A stretch of DNA of 64,000 nt from Ignavibacteria bacterium (GCA_016707005.1 JADJIQ010000005.1:868001-932000); one strand, 5' to 3'. Shown: positions 9,304 to 17,343, counted from the first letter of the stretch. The notes: generated by a model from the letters alone, not told the origin. Made by a program: numbers and translations.

Positions 9304-11843
9304 TCACACTTCCAACACTTCGTTCCGTTGCAGTCATTGTTGCTGTGTGTCTGGCTTCATCGTTCGCACTTGTAGCACAGCAGGGTCCCATATTTCACCG
9401 AGCGGATCTCCTATGGAAGGAGCCCTTTCTCGCTACAGGAAAGGGAAGGATCGTAGGTGTGTTTGAGGTAGGGGGCTTTGCAAACATCTATCACACAGAG
9501 TTTGTGTCCAAGCGCGTTACAATGCCGATCAACAGCGACTCAGCAGGATTTGCTGAGCACGCCACGAATGTCGTAAGCGTCATTTGTGCACGAGGCAAGA
9601 AGCCATCAGCAAAAGGGATGGCACCAGAGAGCAAGGTTCAGAGTTACTATCTCGATCAGATCGAAAGTGAAGCGAAGGTCTTCTCAAAGCTGTTTACAAC
9701 CCAGAAGTTCTCTGTTTCCAATCACTCCTATGGTATCGGATACGGGTGGCGCACCAGCAGCACGGGCAAGTGGCTATGGTATGGTGCTAATCCACAACAA
9801 GGAGTTGACCCATTCGGCGCCTACCTTGCCTCGTCGAGAACGTTTGACTCTGTGGTCTATGCATCGAACTACGTTATTCCTGTTGTTGCAGCCGGCAATG
9901 AACGCGGAGATGTGCCAAAGAAGGACTGTACTGTAACAATTCAACGGCCAGGATTTGCCAACAACACCTACAAGTATGACCCAGCTACATCATTGGCCAT
10001 CTACGGACCGAACGGAGGAGTGGATGGATTTGATGTGCTTCCTCCAACAGCAACAGCGAAGAATGTTATCACCGTTGGCAGCCTCAAAGAGGATAACGTG
10101 TTGTCGTCTTTCAGTTCTACCGGACCGACAAATGATGGTCGGATCAAGCCGGATCTTGTTGCGTTAGGCGAAGACATCGTTGCTGCCGGGAGCGAATCCA
10201 ATCTCAACGGATACACCACTACGCAAGGAACGTCCTTTGCAGCGCCCGCAGTTGCAGGGGTGATAGCACAGTTGCAACAGTACTTTGTTCGGATACATGG
10301 GGTGGATATGCTCCCAAGTACCGCAAAGGCAGTTCTCATCCACACAGCGATAGATCAAGGCCCAGCCGGACCCGACTTCAAATACGGATGGGGTGTTATC
10401 GATGCCGAAAGTGCGGGATACCAGATAAAGAATGGCTTTGACGACGGTGGATTTTCGCTGAACGAGTTTCGGCTTGTCCAGAACGTGAACCAGCACTTCT
10501 ATGTAAAGGCAAAGAGAGCCGACCGAAAGCTGCGCATAACGATAGCCTGGAGTGATCCGCCTGCAACGGTTACCGAAGGTGGTGCCGTAGAGGCTGCGTA
10601 CAAAACCGACACGATGCCGAAGCTTGTGAACGACGTCGATATGTGGATCGATGTGAAGGCGAACGGGAATGTCACCGAGCTTCACCGACCATGGATCCTC
10701 AACTTCAAGAACCCGAAGGCCTTGGCAACACGCGGTAGAAATTTCCGTGACAATGTTGAGCAGGTGGTTATCGACAATCCCGTTGTTGGCAAGATCTATC
10801 GCGTAAATGTTGTCACAAACGGTCCACTCGTTGGTGGCGAACAACTCTTCTCACGGTGCATCAGCAATGCCGATCTCTACCTGCCCCCTCCTGAGAACAT
10901 AACAGCAACATCCTCCCTTATGCACACGAAGGAAGCAGACCAACCACAGGCGTTTTCTGTGAACATCAGTTGGCAGCGCGTCCCCGAAGCAGCAGTGTAT
11001 AAGCTGCGATATAGGAAGGTCGGGACGGCGTTGTGGATCATCAAGGACGATCTAAAGACCAACAGCACCATCATCAACGGTATTGAGTTGGCCACCTATG
11101 AGATTCAGGTGATGGCAAGGCGCGGACCATACACATCGTTGTATACCACGATCAAGAAGACCTTTACCGTCACGCCAAAGGTGCCTACGCAATGTGTTGC
11201 AGGGAAGATCACACCAACCAGTGTTACGTTCAGTTGGGTGGGTGACCCTAATGCACAAGCGTATCGAGTGATCTACATCCCGGTTGACGGAAGCAATACA
11301 TCGAAGCAAGAGAACTGGAGCGTTGCCAATGCCGTTGGTACGTCAGTGAAGGTCAATGGACTTGTGTCTGACGGTAGATATGCGTGGGCTGTTCAATCCG
11401 TCTATGCGGACAACATCAAGAGCGAATATTCGGCGACCCAGTTCTTTACGCTCGGCAATGACTGCAACACCTACGAGTCCAACAATGCCATAGACATGGC
11501 AAAGCCAATTGATGTAGACAGAGTGCTCAACGCGCGCGCATGTGCCAACGATGTGAGCGACTGGTATTCCTTTGTTGTCTCGCCGGATCGAAAGAACATC
11601 CGAGTGATCCTTTATCAACAGCCCATTGCCATGAAGATGTCGCTCTACAAACGCGTTAACGGCAATGCAACCCTCATTCTCGAAAGTCCCGACAATGCAG
11701 ACGGGCTAAAAACAAAGTACCTCACAAAGAACGCACTGGATCCCGGCACCTACTACCTACGCGTCTACAAAGCAGATCCAGGGCAGTCTGCGGAAGGGGC
11801 TCCATATCCGTTTACTGTGAGTACCAAGAGCGTCCCTTATTGA
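9300..11843 (+). CDS. Secreted subtilisin-like (S8) serine protease with Fn3 and PPC domains
   Basis: The 847-residue product has a signal peptide ending at VAQQG and an S8 peptidase domain at about residues 40-390. The catalytic His lies in EHATNV, the oxyanion Asn in VVAAGNE, and the catalytic Ser in TTQGTSFAAPAVAG. The first catalytic Asp is not visible: where the family has VxVxDxG, this protein reads VGVFEVGG, with Glu at that place. Two Fn3-like modules follow (about 535-720). A pre-peptidase C-terminal (PPC) domain closes the protein (DCNTYESNNA, DWYSFVV, GTYYLRVYK). It is translationally coupled to the upstream Fn3/T9SS protein. A 28-bp repeat array starts 8 nt after its stop codon. 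Confidence 0.9.
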   Translation: MITLPTLRSVAVIVAVCLASSFALVAQQGPIFHRADLLWKEPFLATGKGRIVGVFEVGGFANIYHTEFVSKRVTMPINSDSAGFAEHATNVVSVICARGKKPSAKGMAPESKVQSYYLDQIESEAKVFSKLFTTQKFSVSNHSYGIGYGWRTSSTGKWLWYGANPQQGVDPFGAYLASSRTFDSVVYASNYVIPVVAAGNERGDVPKKDCTVTIQRPGFANNTYKYDPATSLAIYGPNGGVDGFDVLPPTATAKNVITVGSLKEDNVLSSFSSTGPTNDGRIKPDLVALGEDIVAAGSESNLNGYTTTQGTSFAAPAVAGVIAQLQQYFVRIHGVDMLPSTAKAVLIHTAIDQGPAGPDFKYGWGVIDAESAGYQIKNGFDDGGFSLNEFRLVQNVNQHFYVKAKRADRKLRITIAWSDPPATVTEGGAVEAAYKTDTMPKLVNDVDMWIDVKANGNVTELHRPWILNFKNPKALATRGRNFRDNVEQVVIDNPVVGKIYRVNVVTNGPLVGGEQLFSRCISNADLYLPPPENITATSSLMHTKEADQPQAFSVNISWQRVPEAAVYKLRYRKVGTALWIIKDDLKTNSTIINGIELATYEIQVMARRGPYTSLYTTIKKTFTVTPKVPTQCVAGKITPTSVTFSWVGDPNAQAYRVIYIPVDGSNTSKQENWSVANAVGTSVKVNGLVSDGRYAWAVQSVYADNIKSEYSATQFFTLGNDCNTYESNNAIDMAKPIDVDRVLNARACANDVSDWYSFVVSPDRKNIRVILYQQPIAMKMSLYKRVNGNATLILESPDNADGLKTKYLTKNALDPGTYYLRVYKADPGQSAEGAPYPFTVSTKSVPY

Positions 11844-11850
11844 GCGCGCG

Positions 11851-12013
11851 CCTCCGGGAGCGTCTCCGGGAGAGTAAGGCTCCGGGAGTGACTCCGGGAG
11901 AGTAAGGCTCCCGGCATGACACCGGGAGAGTAAGACTCCCGGCATGACGCCGGGAGAGTAAGACTCCCGACATGACTCCGGGAGAGTAAGACTCCCGGCA
12001 TCACTCCGGGAGA
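11851..12013 (+). repeat. 28-bp hairpin repeat array 3 (five units)
   Basis: Cores GAGTAAG(G/A)C lie at 11872, 11900, 11928, 11956 and 11984, with a decayed sixth at the right end (CCGGGAGACAGAC). The first unit is of the direct type (GCTCCGGGAGTGAC); the next four are of the hairpin type (GCTCCCGGCATGAC and variants). It separates two convergent genes, 8 nt after one stop codon and about 10 nt before the other. Confidence 0.95.
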
Positions 12014-12023
12014 CAGACGATGA

Positions 12024-12935
12024 TTACGTATCTGTGGGCTCGAAGTCTATGCTAATGCGGGATGCACCTACATCTGAAGATGTGTTCCAACCGTGTATCT
12101 CGGAATAGGCATAGGTGAATTCAGCGCCGAACAATATGATCATGGACGAATACGAGACCCAAAGGAGTATGAGAATAATTGAACCGGCGGCTCCGTATCC
12201 CGAGCCTGGCTCTGCCGTGCCGAAATAGAGTCCTAAGCAGAACTTTCCCATTTCAAAGAGAACGGCCGTAACGACTGAACCAATCCAGACTTGTCGCCAT
12301 TCTACTTTTGTGTTCGGGAAATACTTGAACATGAGCGCAAACGACAGGGACAGAACAAGAAGCGATATCAGGCTGTTCGCTATTTCCAAGGCGATGAGAA
12401 GGGAGTCGGAAAAACTGCCGGATATCCAAGACCCCAGTGCTGCTAGTATTGAAGACACTACCAATGATGCGATGAGTACGAATGCTAAGGCCATTATCAA
12501 TCCGAAGGCGAGAATGCGTGCTTTGAGCATCGTCAGTATCTCTGATTCCGAAGCATCTGCCTTTACCTTCCAAACAGTATTCAATGATTGCTGAAACTGT
12601 GCAAACACGCCAGTTGCGCCTAATGCTATCGTTACAACTCCAAGGACTGCAGCCCATAGTGAATTCGCTGATTCGGACGCTTTCGCTGTGATGTCTTGTA
12701 TTTGCCTCGCTGTATCTGCGCCCATCGTTGACGTGATTTGGGCCGAGATTTGTCCGTTGATGGCATCTTGCCCAACGAAATACCCAACAACGGCAATGAT
12801 CACGACTAGCAGTCCGGGCAACGAGAATATGGCGTAGTACGATATAGCCGCACTTTCTTTAAACGGGTCATTCCTCCACCATGCTTTGAGAGCTGCTTTT
12901 AAGGCCTTTAGCACTATTCGTAGATGCTCTTTCAC
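12024..12935 (-). CDS. YihY/BrkB family inner-membrane protein (paralogue 1)
   Basis: The 303-residue product has the YihY/BrkB layout: an N-terminal amphipathic stretch (LKAALKAWWRNDPFKESAAISYYAIFSLP), then about six membrane helices. The typical tracts ALGATGVFAQFQQSLNTVW and YFPNTKVEWRQVWIGSVVTAVLFE are both present, as is the C-terminal ILLWVSYSSMIILFGAEFT. The family was once annotated as ribonuclease BN; its transport role is not settled. The start is GTG at 12935, overlapping a possible upstream small frame by four bases. Base composition here is more A+T-rich than in the neighbours and the upstream 800 bp holds no clear gene, so this copy may be a newcomer. A second YihY gene lies at 25597. 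Confidence 0.9.
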   Translation of the reverse strand: MKEHLRIVLKALKAALKAWWRNDPFKESAAISYYAIFSLPGLLVVIIAVVGYFVGQDAINGQISAQITSTMGADTARQIQDITAKASESANSLWAAVLGVVTIALGATGVFAQFQQSLNTVWKVKADASESEILTMLKARILAFGLIMALAFVLIASLVVSSILAALGSWISGSFSDSLLIALEIANSLISLLVLSLSFALMFKYFPNTKVEWRQVWIGSVVTAVLFEMGKFCLGLYFGTAEPGSGYGAAGSIILILLWVSYSSMIILFGAEFTYAYSEIHGWNTSSDVGASRISIDFEPTDT

Positions 12936-13092
12936 TTTTTCTTCTTCGCCTTATCGTTATTGCCCAGGTTCAGTGCGAGCATGTAGGCGTGTTTAAGGGA
13001 AACATCAACCTTAGGTTTCGCGGTGTTATCTACGTAGCGCAAGTGGTCGCCCACTCTACAGACAGGTCTAGCTCTTTGTACTTCTTCTGCAT
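12932..13092 (-). pseudogene. Possible frameshifted small gene upstream of YihY
   Basis: Reading leftwards from an ATG at 13092, one frame gives MQKKYKELDLSVEW and stops soon after. A neighbouring frame continues as GDHLRYVDNTAKPKVDV and ends in NDKAKKKK, its TGA overlapping the GTG of the YihY gene. Joined by one frameshift near 13045 they would make a small, lysine-rich protein of about 53 residues. I do not recognise it. It could equally be noncoding sequence with a chance frame. Confidence 0.3.
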
Positions 13093-13602
13093 TGTGTGCG
13101 TTTCTGTTGTGCGCATTGACACCCGTGTGGGTAATCGTTAGCAAGAGCAAGTGATTGTGGCGGTTGTACAGTAGGTGTTACTGTTAGGTTCCGCTTTGCA
13201 GGGGATACCGCACGCAACTGACCACCGCATCTAGGGGTATTCTTATTAGCTAGTCCCAATGATAGATTGTAGATGTGATGATTAACAAGGCTATGCCGAG
13301 TGGGAATGGCTAAGTGTAATGTGGTGGCTATAAGGTTCTGAGTATGTGAGGTGCGACGCGCGCAACAATCATCTGCCTAACCCATTTGTCGGATATTGGC
13401 TTTCATTGGCATCTAAGCCCGACGGTTTTCGCATCGCTTTTCGTGATGGTATTGATTCTATCTTGGGAGCTGTCTGCATTGCTGCTCAGATATGTTGTGA
13501 CATGGCATGCTAAAAGTAGGGTTGAATAGGTGTAGGATCCCGAGTATCACCGCACCAAGCGCCCCCTCTCCTCGCTCTGTAACGGCAGCATCGGCACGTG
13601 GT
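13093..13602. other. Atypical intergenic stretch without recognisable gene
   Basis: About 510 bp with no convincing frame on either strand and with stop codons in all frames. Its composition is closer to 50% G+C than the flanking genes. I looked for tmRNA, tRNA and integron-type attC features and found nothing I could defend. It may be decayed acquired DNA together with the adjoining YihY gene. Confidence 0.5.
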
Positions 13603-13653
13603 CGTCGGGATTACTCCCGACGTGACACCGGGAGAGCAAGACTCCCGGCATGA
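13603..13653 (+). repeat. Single 28-bp-family unit with a second hairpin (locus 4)
   Basis: One hairpin unit (CCGGGAG, loop AGCAAGA, CTCCCGG, at 13628-13648) is preceded by an 8-bp perfect stem CGTCGGGA/TCCCGACG with loop TTAC (13603-13622). The orientation is the same as in the tandem arrays. Confidence 0.85.
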
Positions 13654-13751
13654 CCAGATACCTAACTCTTCGATAGATTTGGCCAGTAAGAAACAGGCGT
13701 CACTCAAAACGACCGCTTTGGAATACCACGGCGTATATAGGGGATCCGGCA

Positions 13752-15323
13752 ATGAAGTATTCTGCAATGACATTGATGCCGCTATTGTGCTCGTTCTTTG
13801 TTGTTAGTGCCTGCCCCCTTCGTGCACAGGACGGAGTGCTTGATCCTACGTTCGACGGTGATGGTAGGGTTACGACCACGCTTGGCGTCTTTGATGATGT
13901 TGCTCAGGCAATAGGTCTTCAGGAAGATGGAAAGATCGTCGTAGCAGGGAAGACATACCTGGTGGATCGGTACGCGTTCTTTGTTGCCCGGTACCTTCCG
14001 AACGGTACCCTGGACCCTTCGTTTGGGTTGGATGGTGTAACGGTTACCCCCATAGGTACCGGAAATGCCTTGGCTCATTCGCTGGCTATTCAGCCTAATG
14101 GTGCAATCGTAGTGTGTGGGGTGAGCACAGTAGATGGACGAGAGATGATGAGCCTTGCCCGATATGTGGCAAAAACAGGTCAACTAGATCCAAGCTTTGG
14201 CGATGGTGGTATCGTGGTAACCCCTGTTGGAAGTGGATGGTCATCAGGTCGCGGTGTAGCGATCCAGCCAAATGGGACTATTGTGGCCGTTGGCTATGCT
14301 CAAGTCGGCTCCGATGCACACTTTGCCATCGTGCGCTACGATCGTTTCGGAGTGCCAGATCCAACCTTTGGAGAAGCAGGAGTTGTCACCACGTCGTTTG
14401 GCCCTGGAACAGATATTGCCAATGCCGTGTACGTCATCAACGATGATGCAATTCTTGTGGTTGGCACTTCAGAACCAAATGGTGTTAATGCGGACGCCGT
14501 GCTGGCGAGATACAAGGGAAGTGGTGCTTTGGATGGAGCGTTCGGTGTGAACGGAATGAAGCGGATCGAACGAACTGGTACGTTTGACGAGTATGGTAAT
14601 GCGGTAGTCGTTACGCTAGAAGGGTTGATCGTCATTGCAACCAGCTCGAATAACCGATTCGAAGATTTCGTTGCTATCAGGCTTGCTCCCGATGGAACGC
14701 CTGATCCGGGTTTTGGATTGGGTGGTGTGGCCTCCACAGACATCGGTCCGATCGTGGAAGTTGGCGAAGCCTCTAGTGTATTCGTGCAGCCTGATGGAAA
14801 GGTCGTCACATCGGGTCTGCGAACGAGCGGCTCAGAGGTCAGCTTTGGTCTCGTACGCTACAATATCAACGGTACGATCGACGAAACGTTCGGCGATTCA
14901 GGAACGATCACAACAAGATTCGGATCCAGCAGCGACGAGATCTTTGCCTCGATCCTTCAACCAGATGGTAAGATCCTTGTTGCAGGGGGAAGTCACGACG
15001 GAACTCAGTCGCGTATTGCTCTTGCCCGCTACAACAACCCAAGCGTGTCTGGGCCCTCCACCGTGCACGATTCTCATGAGCGCACTATCGTTGTGAGCCC
15101 CAACCCAGCCACCACGCTCGTAAAGGTGCAGCTCAAATCGCCCCTTGCCAACCCCGAGATCAAGCTCCTTGATCTGATGGGTGAGAGGGGGCAAGTACAC
15201 ACCACGATCGACGGCGTGCAGGTCACAGTCAACACCACAAACCTTGCGCCAGGCACGTACCTGCTCCACATCGCAGATGCCGATGGCATCGTTGCTGTTA
15301 GCCCTGTCGTGATCGTCCGGTGA
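13752..15323 (+). CDS. Secreted delta-60 repeat protein with T9SS C-terminal domain
   Basis: The 523-residue product has a signal peptide ending near CPLRAQ and then about seven delta-60 repeats (TIGR02608 type). Each follows the pattern G-x-LDPxFGxxGxVxTxxG followed by Q-x-DGKIVVAG and FxxARY (for example GTLDPSFGLDGVTVT, LQEDGKIVVAG, IQPNGTIVAVG, VQPDGKVVTSG). The family is thought to form a beta-propeller-like surface domain. The C-terminal 80 residues form a type A T9SS sorting domain (VVSPNPATTLVKV, LLDLMGERG, LAPGTYLLHI). The start ATG at 13752 is followed by a normal signal sequence. A 28-bp array starts 6 nt after its stop codon. A role in adhesion or extracellular binding is inferred. 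Confidence 0.9.
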   Translation: MKYSAMTLMPLLCSFFVVSACPLRAQDGVLDPTFDGDGRVTTTLGVFDDVAQAIGLQEDGKIVVAGKTYLVDRYAFFVARYLPNGTLDPSFGLDGVTVTPIGTGNALAHSLAIQPNGAIVVCGVSTVDGREMMSLARYVAKTGQLDPSFGDGGIVVTPVGSGWSSGRGVAIQPNGTIVAVGYAQVGSDAHFAIVRYDRFGVPDPTFGEAGVVTTSFGPGTDIANAVYVINDDAILVVGTSEPNGVNADAVLARYKGSGALDGAFGVNGMKRIERTGTFDEYGNAVVVTLEGLIVIATSSNNRFEDFVAIRLAPDGTPDPGFGLGGVASTDIGPIVEVGEASSVFVQPDGKVVTSGLRTSGSEVSFGLVRYNINGTIDETFGDSGTITTRFGSSSDEIFASILQPDGKILVAGGSHDGTQSRIALARYNNPSVSGPSTVHDSHERTIVVSPNPATTLVKVQLKSPLANPEIKLLDLMGERGQVHTTIDGVQVTVNTTNLAPGTYLLHIADADGIVAVSPVVIVR

Positions 15324-15328
15324 TCTTT

Positions 15329-15607
15329 GCCGGGAGAGTAAGACACCGGGAGTGACGCCGGGAGAGTAAGACCCCGGGAGTGACGCCGGGAGAGTAAGAC
15401 CCCGGGAGTGACGCCGGGAGAGTAAGACGCCGGGAGTGACGCTGGGAGAGTAAGACTCCGGGAGTGACGCCGGGAGAGTAAGACGCCGGGAGTGACGCCG
15501 GGAGAGTAAGACTCCCGGCATGACTCCGGGAGAGTAAGACTCCCGACATGACTCCGGGAGAGTAAGACACCCGGCATGACTCCGGGAGAGTAAGACTCCC
15601 GACGTGA
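15329..15607 (+). repeat. 28-bp hairpin repeat array 5 (ten units)
   Basis: Ten GAGTAAGAC cores lie every 28 bp from 15336 to 15588. The first six units are of the direct type (CCGGGAGTGAC); the last four are of the hairpin type or close to it (CTCCCGGCATGAC, CTCCCGACATGAC, CACCCGGCATGAC, CTCCCGACGTGAT). It starts 6 nt after the stop codon of the delta-60 protein and ends before the tRNA-Glu terminator. Confidence 0.96.
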
Positions 15608-15623
15608 TAGCAGCCCCCCCCCA

Positions 15624-15655
15624 TAAAACGCAAAAGCCCCGTCTTGCGACGAGGC
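15624..15655 (-). terminator. Rho-independent terminator of tRNA-Glu
   Basis: On the minus strand the stem GCCTCGTC / GACGGGGC (one G-U pair) closes the loop GCAA and is followed by TTTTGCGTTTTAT. It lies just downstream of the tRNA. Confidence 0.85.
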
Positions 15656-15665
15656 CTTGAATGAG

Positions 15666-15737
15666 TACACCGTACGGGAATTGAACCCGTGTTACCGCTG
15701 TGAAAGAGCGGTGTCCTAACCCCTAGACGAACGGTGC
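15666..15737 (-). tRNA. tRNA-Glu (anticodon TTC)
   Basis: The minus strand folds as a tRNA of 72 nt. The acceptor arm is GCACCGT with ACGGTGT, the anticodon arm CCGCT-CTTTCAC-AGCGG with anticodon TTC, and the T arm ends in GGTTCAATTCC. CCA is not encoded. A terminator follows at once. Confidence 0.93.
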
Positions 15738-15775
15738 GTCTGGTAAAGAGAGCCACAAATATAGGAAAAGATTGA

Positions 15776-15898
15776 GATACGGAGATATGGAGTTACCTAG
15801 TTACGAGGTTACAAGGTTACGGGGTTACTGGCTGACGTTATCTTTGTGCGTAACTCCGTAACCCAGTAACCCCGTAACCCCTTAACCAAGTAACTCTC
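15776..15898 (+). repeat. GTTAC/GTAAC 8-bp core arrays in inverted arrangement before coaE
   Basis: Five GTTAC cores each followed by three variable bases (cta, gag, aag, ggg, tgg) occupy the left side. Six GTAAC-type cores with three variable bases occupy the right side (tcc, cca, ccc, ccc, caa, tct). The two halves are roughly complementary. A promoter-like element lies between them, so the right half would be the coaE mRNA leader. Confidence 0.88.
15839..15846 (+). promoter_or_regulatory. -7 promoter element TATCTTTG for coaE
   Basis: TATCTTTG is a perfect match to TAnnTTTG and lies in the gap between the two inverted repeat halves, 57 bp before the coaE start. Confidence 0.6.
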
Positions 15899-15903
15899 TT
15901 TAT

Positions 15904-16545
15904 ATGAAACTCATCGGCATCACGGGCGGGATCGGTACGGGGAAGTCCACGGTGGTGGAGATCCTGCAAAAAAGGGGCTGGAAGGTCTATGCGTCTGATG
16001 CTACGGCAAAGGAGATCATGGCTTCCGACGCGGTGGTTAGGGCGGAGCTGAAGGAGGCGTTTGGTGAGGAAGTCCTTACGCCGGAAGGGGTTAACGCGAA
16101 GGTGCTGTCGGGGTTGGTGTTTGGGGGGTCGACGGAACACCATCATAGGCTGACAACTCTAAACCGGATCGTCCACCCGCGGGTGCTGGATGCACACCTG
16201 GCCACGATCGAGGCTGAACGGGAAAAGGGGACGCCCCTTATGGCCATCGAATCGGCTCTGTTGTTCGAAGTGGAGCTGGAAGAGGGGTTCGACTGGGTAG
16301 TGGTGGTAGATGCCCCGGAAGAGGTCTGCATCGATCGGGTGGTGAAACGCTCGGGTGCCTCGCCCGATGAGGTGAAACGCCGTATGAGCGAACAAATGTC
16401 GATGGAAGAAAAACGCGGATTGGCGGATTTCGTGATCGATAATGGCGGATCGTACGAAGATCTGGAGGGGGCTGTGGGGCTGGTTGCAATGATCTTGGAA
16501 TCGTTCCCCGACCCTGACTCAGAAGAAGCCCCTTCAGAAGATTGA
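15904..16545 (+). CDS. coaE: Dephospho-CoA kinase
   Basis: This cytoplasmic enzyme catalyses the last step of coenzyme A synthesis, phosphorylation of the 3'-hydroxyl of dephospho-CoA by ATP. The 213-residue length is usual. The Walker A P-loop GGIGTGKST is at residues 8-16, the substrate-binding VYASDATAKEI follows at about 28, and the conserved NRIVHPRV lies near residue 86. The LID/CoA region has VDAPEEVCIDRV and RMSEQMSMEEK. The start ATG comes eight bases after the GTAAC array, with no clear Shine-Dalgarno site. trxA has its own promoter downstream. The tail of about 20 acidic residues (DPDSEEAPSED) is extra to the fold. Confidence 0.96.
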   Translation: MKLIGITGGIGTGKSTVVEILQKRGWKVYASDATAKEIMASDAVVRAELKEAFGEEVLTPEGVNAKVLSGLVFGGSTEHHHRLTTLNRIVHPRVLDAHLATIEAEREKGTPLMAIESALLFEVELEEGFDWVVVVDAPEEVCIDRVVKRSGASPDEVKRRMSEQMSMEEKRGLADFVIDNGGSYEDLEGAVGLVAMILESFPDPDSEEAPSED

Positions 16546-16593
16546 ACAAGTATCTGTTCACACTTGAGAACGCAGGCATTCGTCGTAGTTCCG

Positions 16594-16601
16594 TAGGTTT
16601 G
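16594..16601 (+). promoter_or_regulatory. -7 promoter element TAGGTTTG for trxA
   Basis: TAGGTTTG matches TAnnTTTG exactly and lies in the coaE-trxA gap, 47 bp before the trxA ATG. Confidence 0.65.
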
Positions 16602-16648
16602 CACCACTGCAAACGTTTCAAGATTCTTCGTCTCAGGAACCACGCCTC

Positions 16649-16972
16649 ATGGCACAACCAACGCATCTCACTGACGATTCTTTCACCACCGAGATCAATG
16701 CCGGTAAGGTTGTTCTCGTTGATTTTTGGGCCGCCTGGTGCGGACCATGCCGCGCGATCGCTCCAATCATGGATGAGCTCGCCGGTGAATATGACGGACG
16801 CGCTACCATCGCAAAGGTGGACGTAGATAACAACCCACGCGTTGCTATGGAATTCGGCATCCGCTCGATCCCAGCCCTGCTCATCTTCAAGGGCGGTAAG
16901 GTTGTTGACACGATCGTCGGCGCCGTACCAAAGGCCTATATCACAGAAAAGCTCAACGCTCAACTGAACTGA
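16649..16972 (+). CDS. trxA: Thioredoxin
   Basis: A 107-residue cytoplasmic thioredoxin that reduces protein disulfides with electrons from thioredoxin reductase. The active site WCGPC is at residues 30-34 in the standard FWAAWCGPC context. The cis-proline follows in IRSIPALLIF, and the length is that of a single-domain thioredoxin with no signal peptide. The next gene begins two bases after the stop codon, so it is probably co-transcribed. A clean -7 element lies upstream. Confidence 0.97.
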   Translation: MAQPTHLTDDSFTTEINAGKVVLVDFWAAWCGPCRAIAPIMDELAGEYDGRATIAKVDVDNNPRVAMEFGIRSIPALLIFKGGKVVDTIVGAVPKAYITEKLNAQLN

Positions 16973-16974
16973 TC

Positions 16975-17280
16975 ATGGCACGCCCCGCACCATTGAGCGA
17001 GGTTGAACTCTCTGAACATCTGATCGACATTCCACTGTGGCGCCTTGACGGCGCCACTCTTGTTCGTGAGATGCCTACCTCTGATTTTGCAGCCGCCATC
17101 GGTCTGGTGAACGCCATCGCCCTGCTCGCAGAAAAGATGGACCACCACCCCGATATCCTTGTCTATGGCTGGAATAAGTTGCGCATCACTGTCTCCACTC
17201 ATGATCAAGGGGCTTTGACGATTTTGGATGTGAGGCTGGCAAAACAGATCGACGCTCTCAGAATTCAGAATAGCGAATAG
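16975..17280 (+). CDS. Pterin-4a-carbinolamine dehydratase
   Basis: A 101-residue protein of the PCD/DCoH family, which dehydrates 4a-hydroxytetrahydropterin in the recycling of pterin cofactors. The family signature is visible as AEKMDHHPDI with the catalytic HHP at residues 57-59, and the following YGWNKLRITVSTHDQGALT matches the conserved second half. It is a single-domain protein of normal length. It follows trxA with a 2-nt gap. No aromatic amino-acid hydroxylase is visible in the window, so the pathway it serves here is unknown. Its last codons are part of a GAATAGC triplicate that leads into the GTAAC array before eno. Confidence 0.93.
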   Translation: MARPAPLSEVELSEHLIDIPLWRLDGATLVREMPTSDFAAAIGLVNAIALLAEKMDHHPDILVYGWNKLRITVSTHDQGALTILDVRLAKQIDALRIQNSE

Positions 17281-17341
17281 CGAATAGCGAATTCGTAACC
17301 CTGTAACCCTGTAACCCCGTAACCCCGTAACCCCGTAACTA
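17268..17341 (+). repeat. GAATAGC triplicate and GTAAC 8-bp core array before eno
   Basis: CGAATAG occurs three times in tandem across the stop codon of the dehydratase. It is followed by GTAACCCT twice, GTAACCCC three times and a final GTAACTA, ending directly before the eno ATG at 17344. This would be the mRNA leader of eno. Confidence 0.9.
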
Positions 17342-17343
17342 CC

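Noticed and set aside
13093..13602. tmRNA, other structured RNA or integron attC sites in the gene-poor stretch
   Set aside because: GTTAGGC/GCCTAAC at 13374-13380 recalled attC, but no matching partner core or cassette structure was found. No tRNA-like end pair or tag frame was seen for tmRNA.
1751..15607. 28-bp spaced repeats as CRISPR arrays
   Set aside because: The period equals a common CRISPR repeat length, but the units are directly tandem with no unique spacers and no cas genes are near.
15298..15756. 152-residue minus-strand frame over the tRNA
   Set aside because: Its N-terminal part is the translation of tRNA-Glu and the rest is repeat array.
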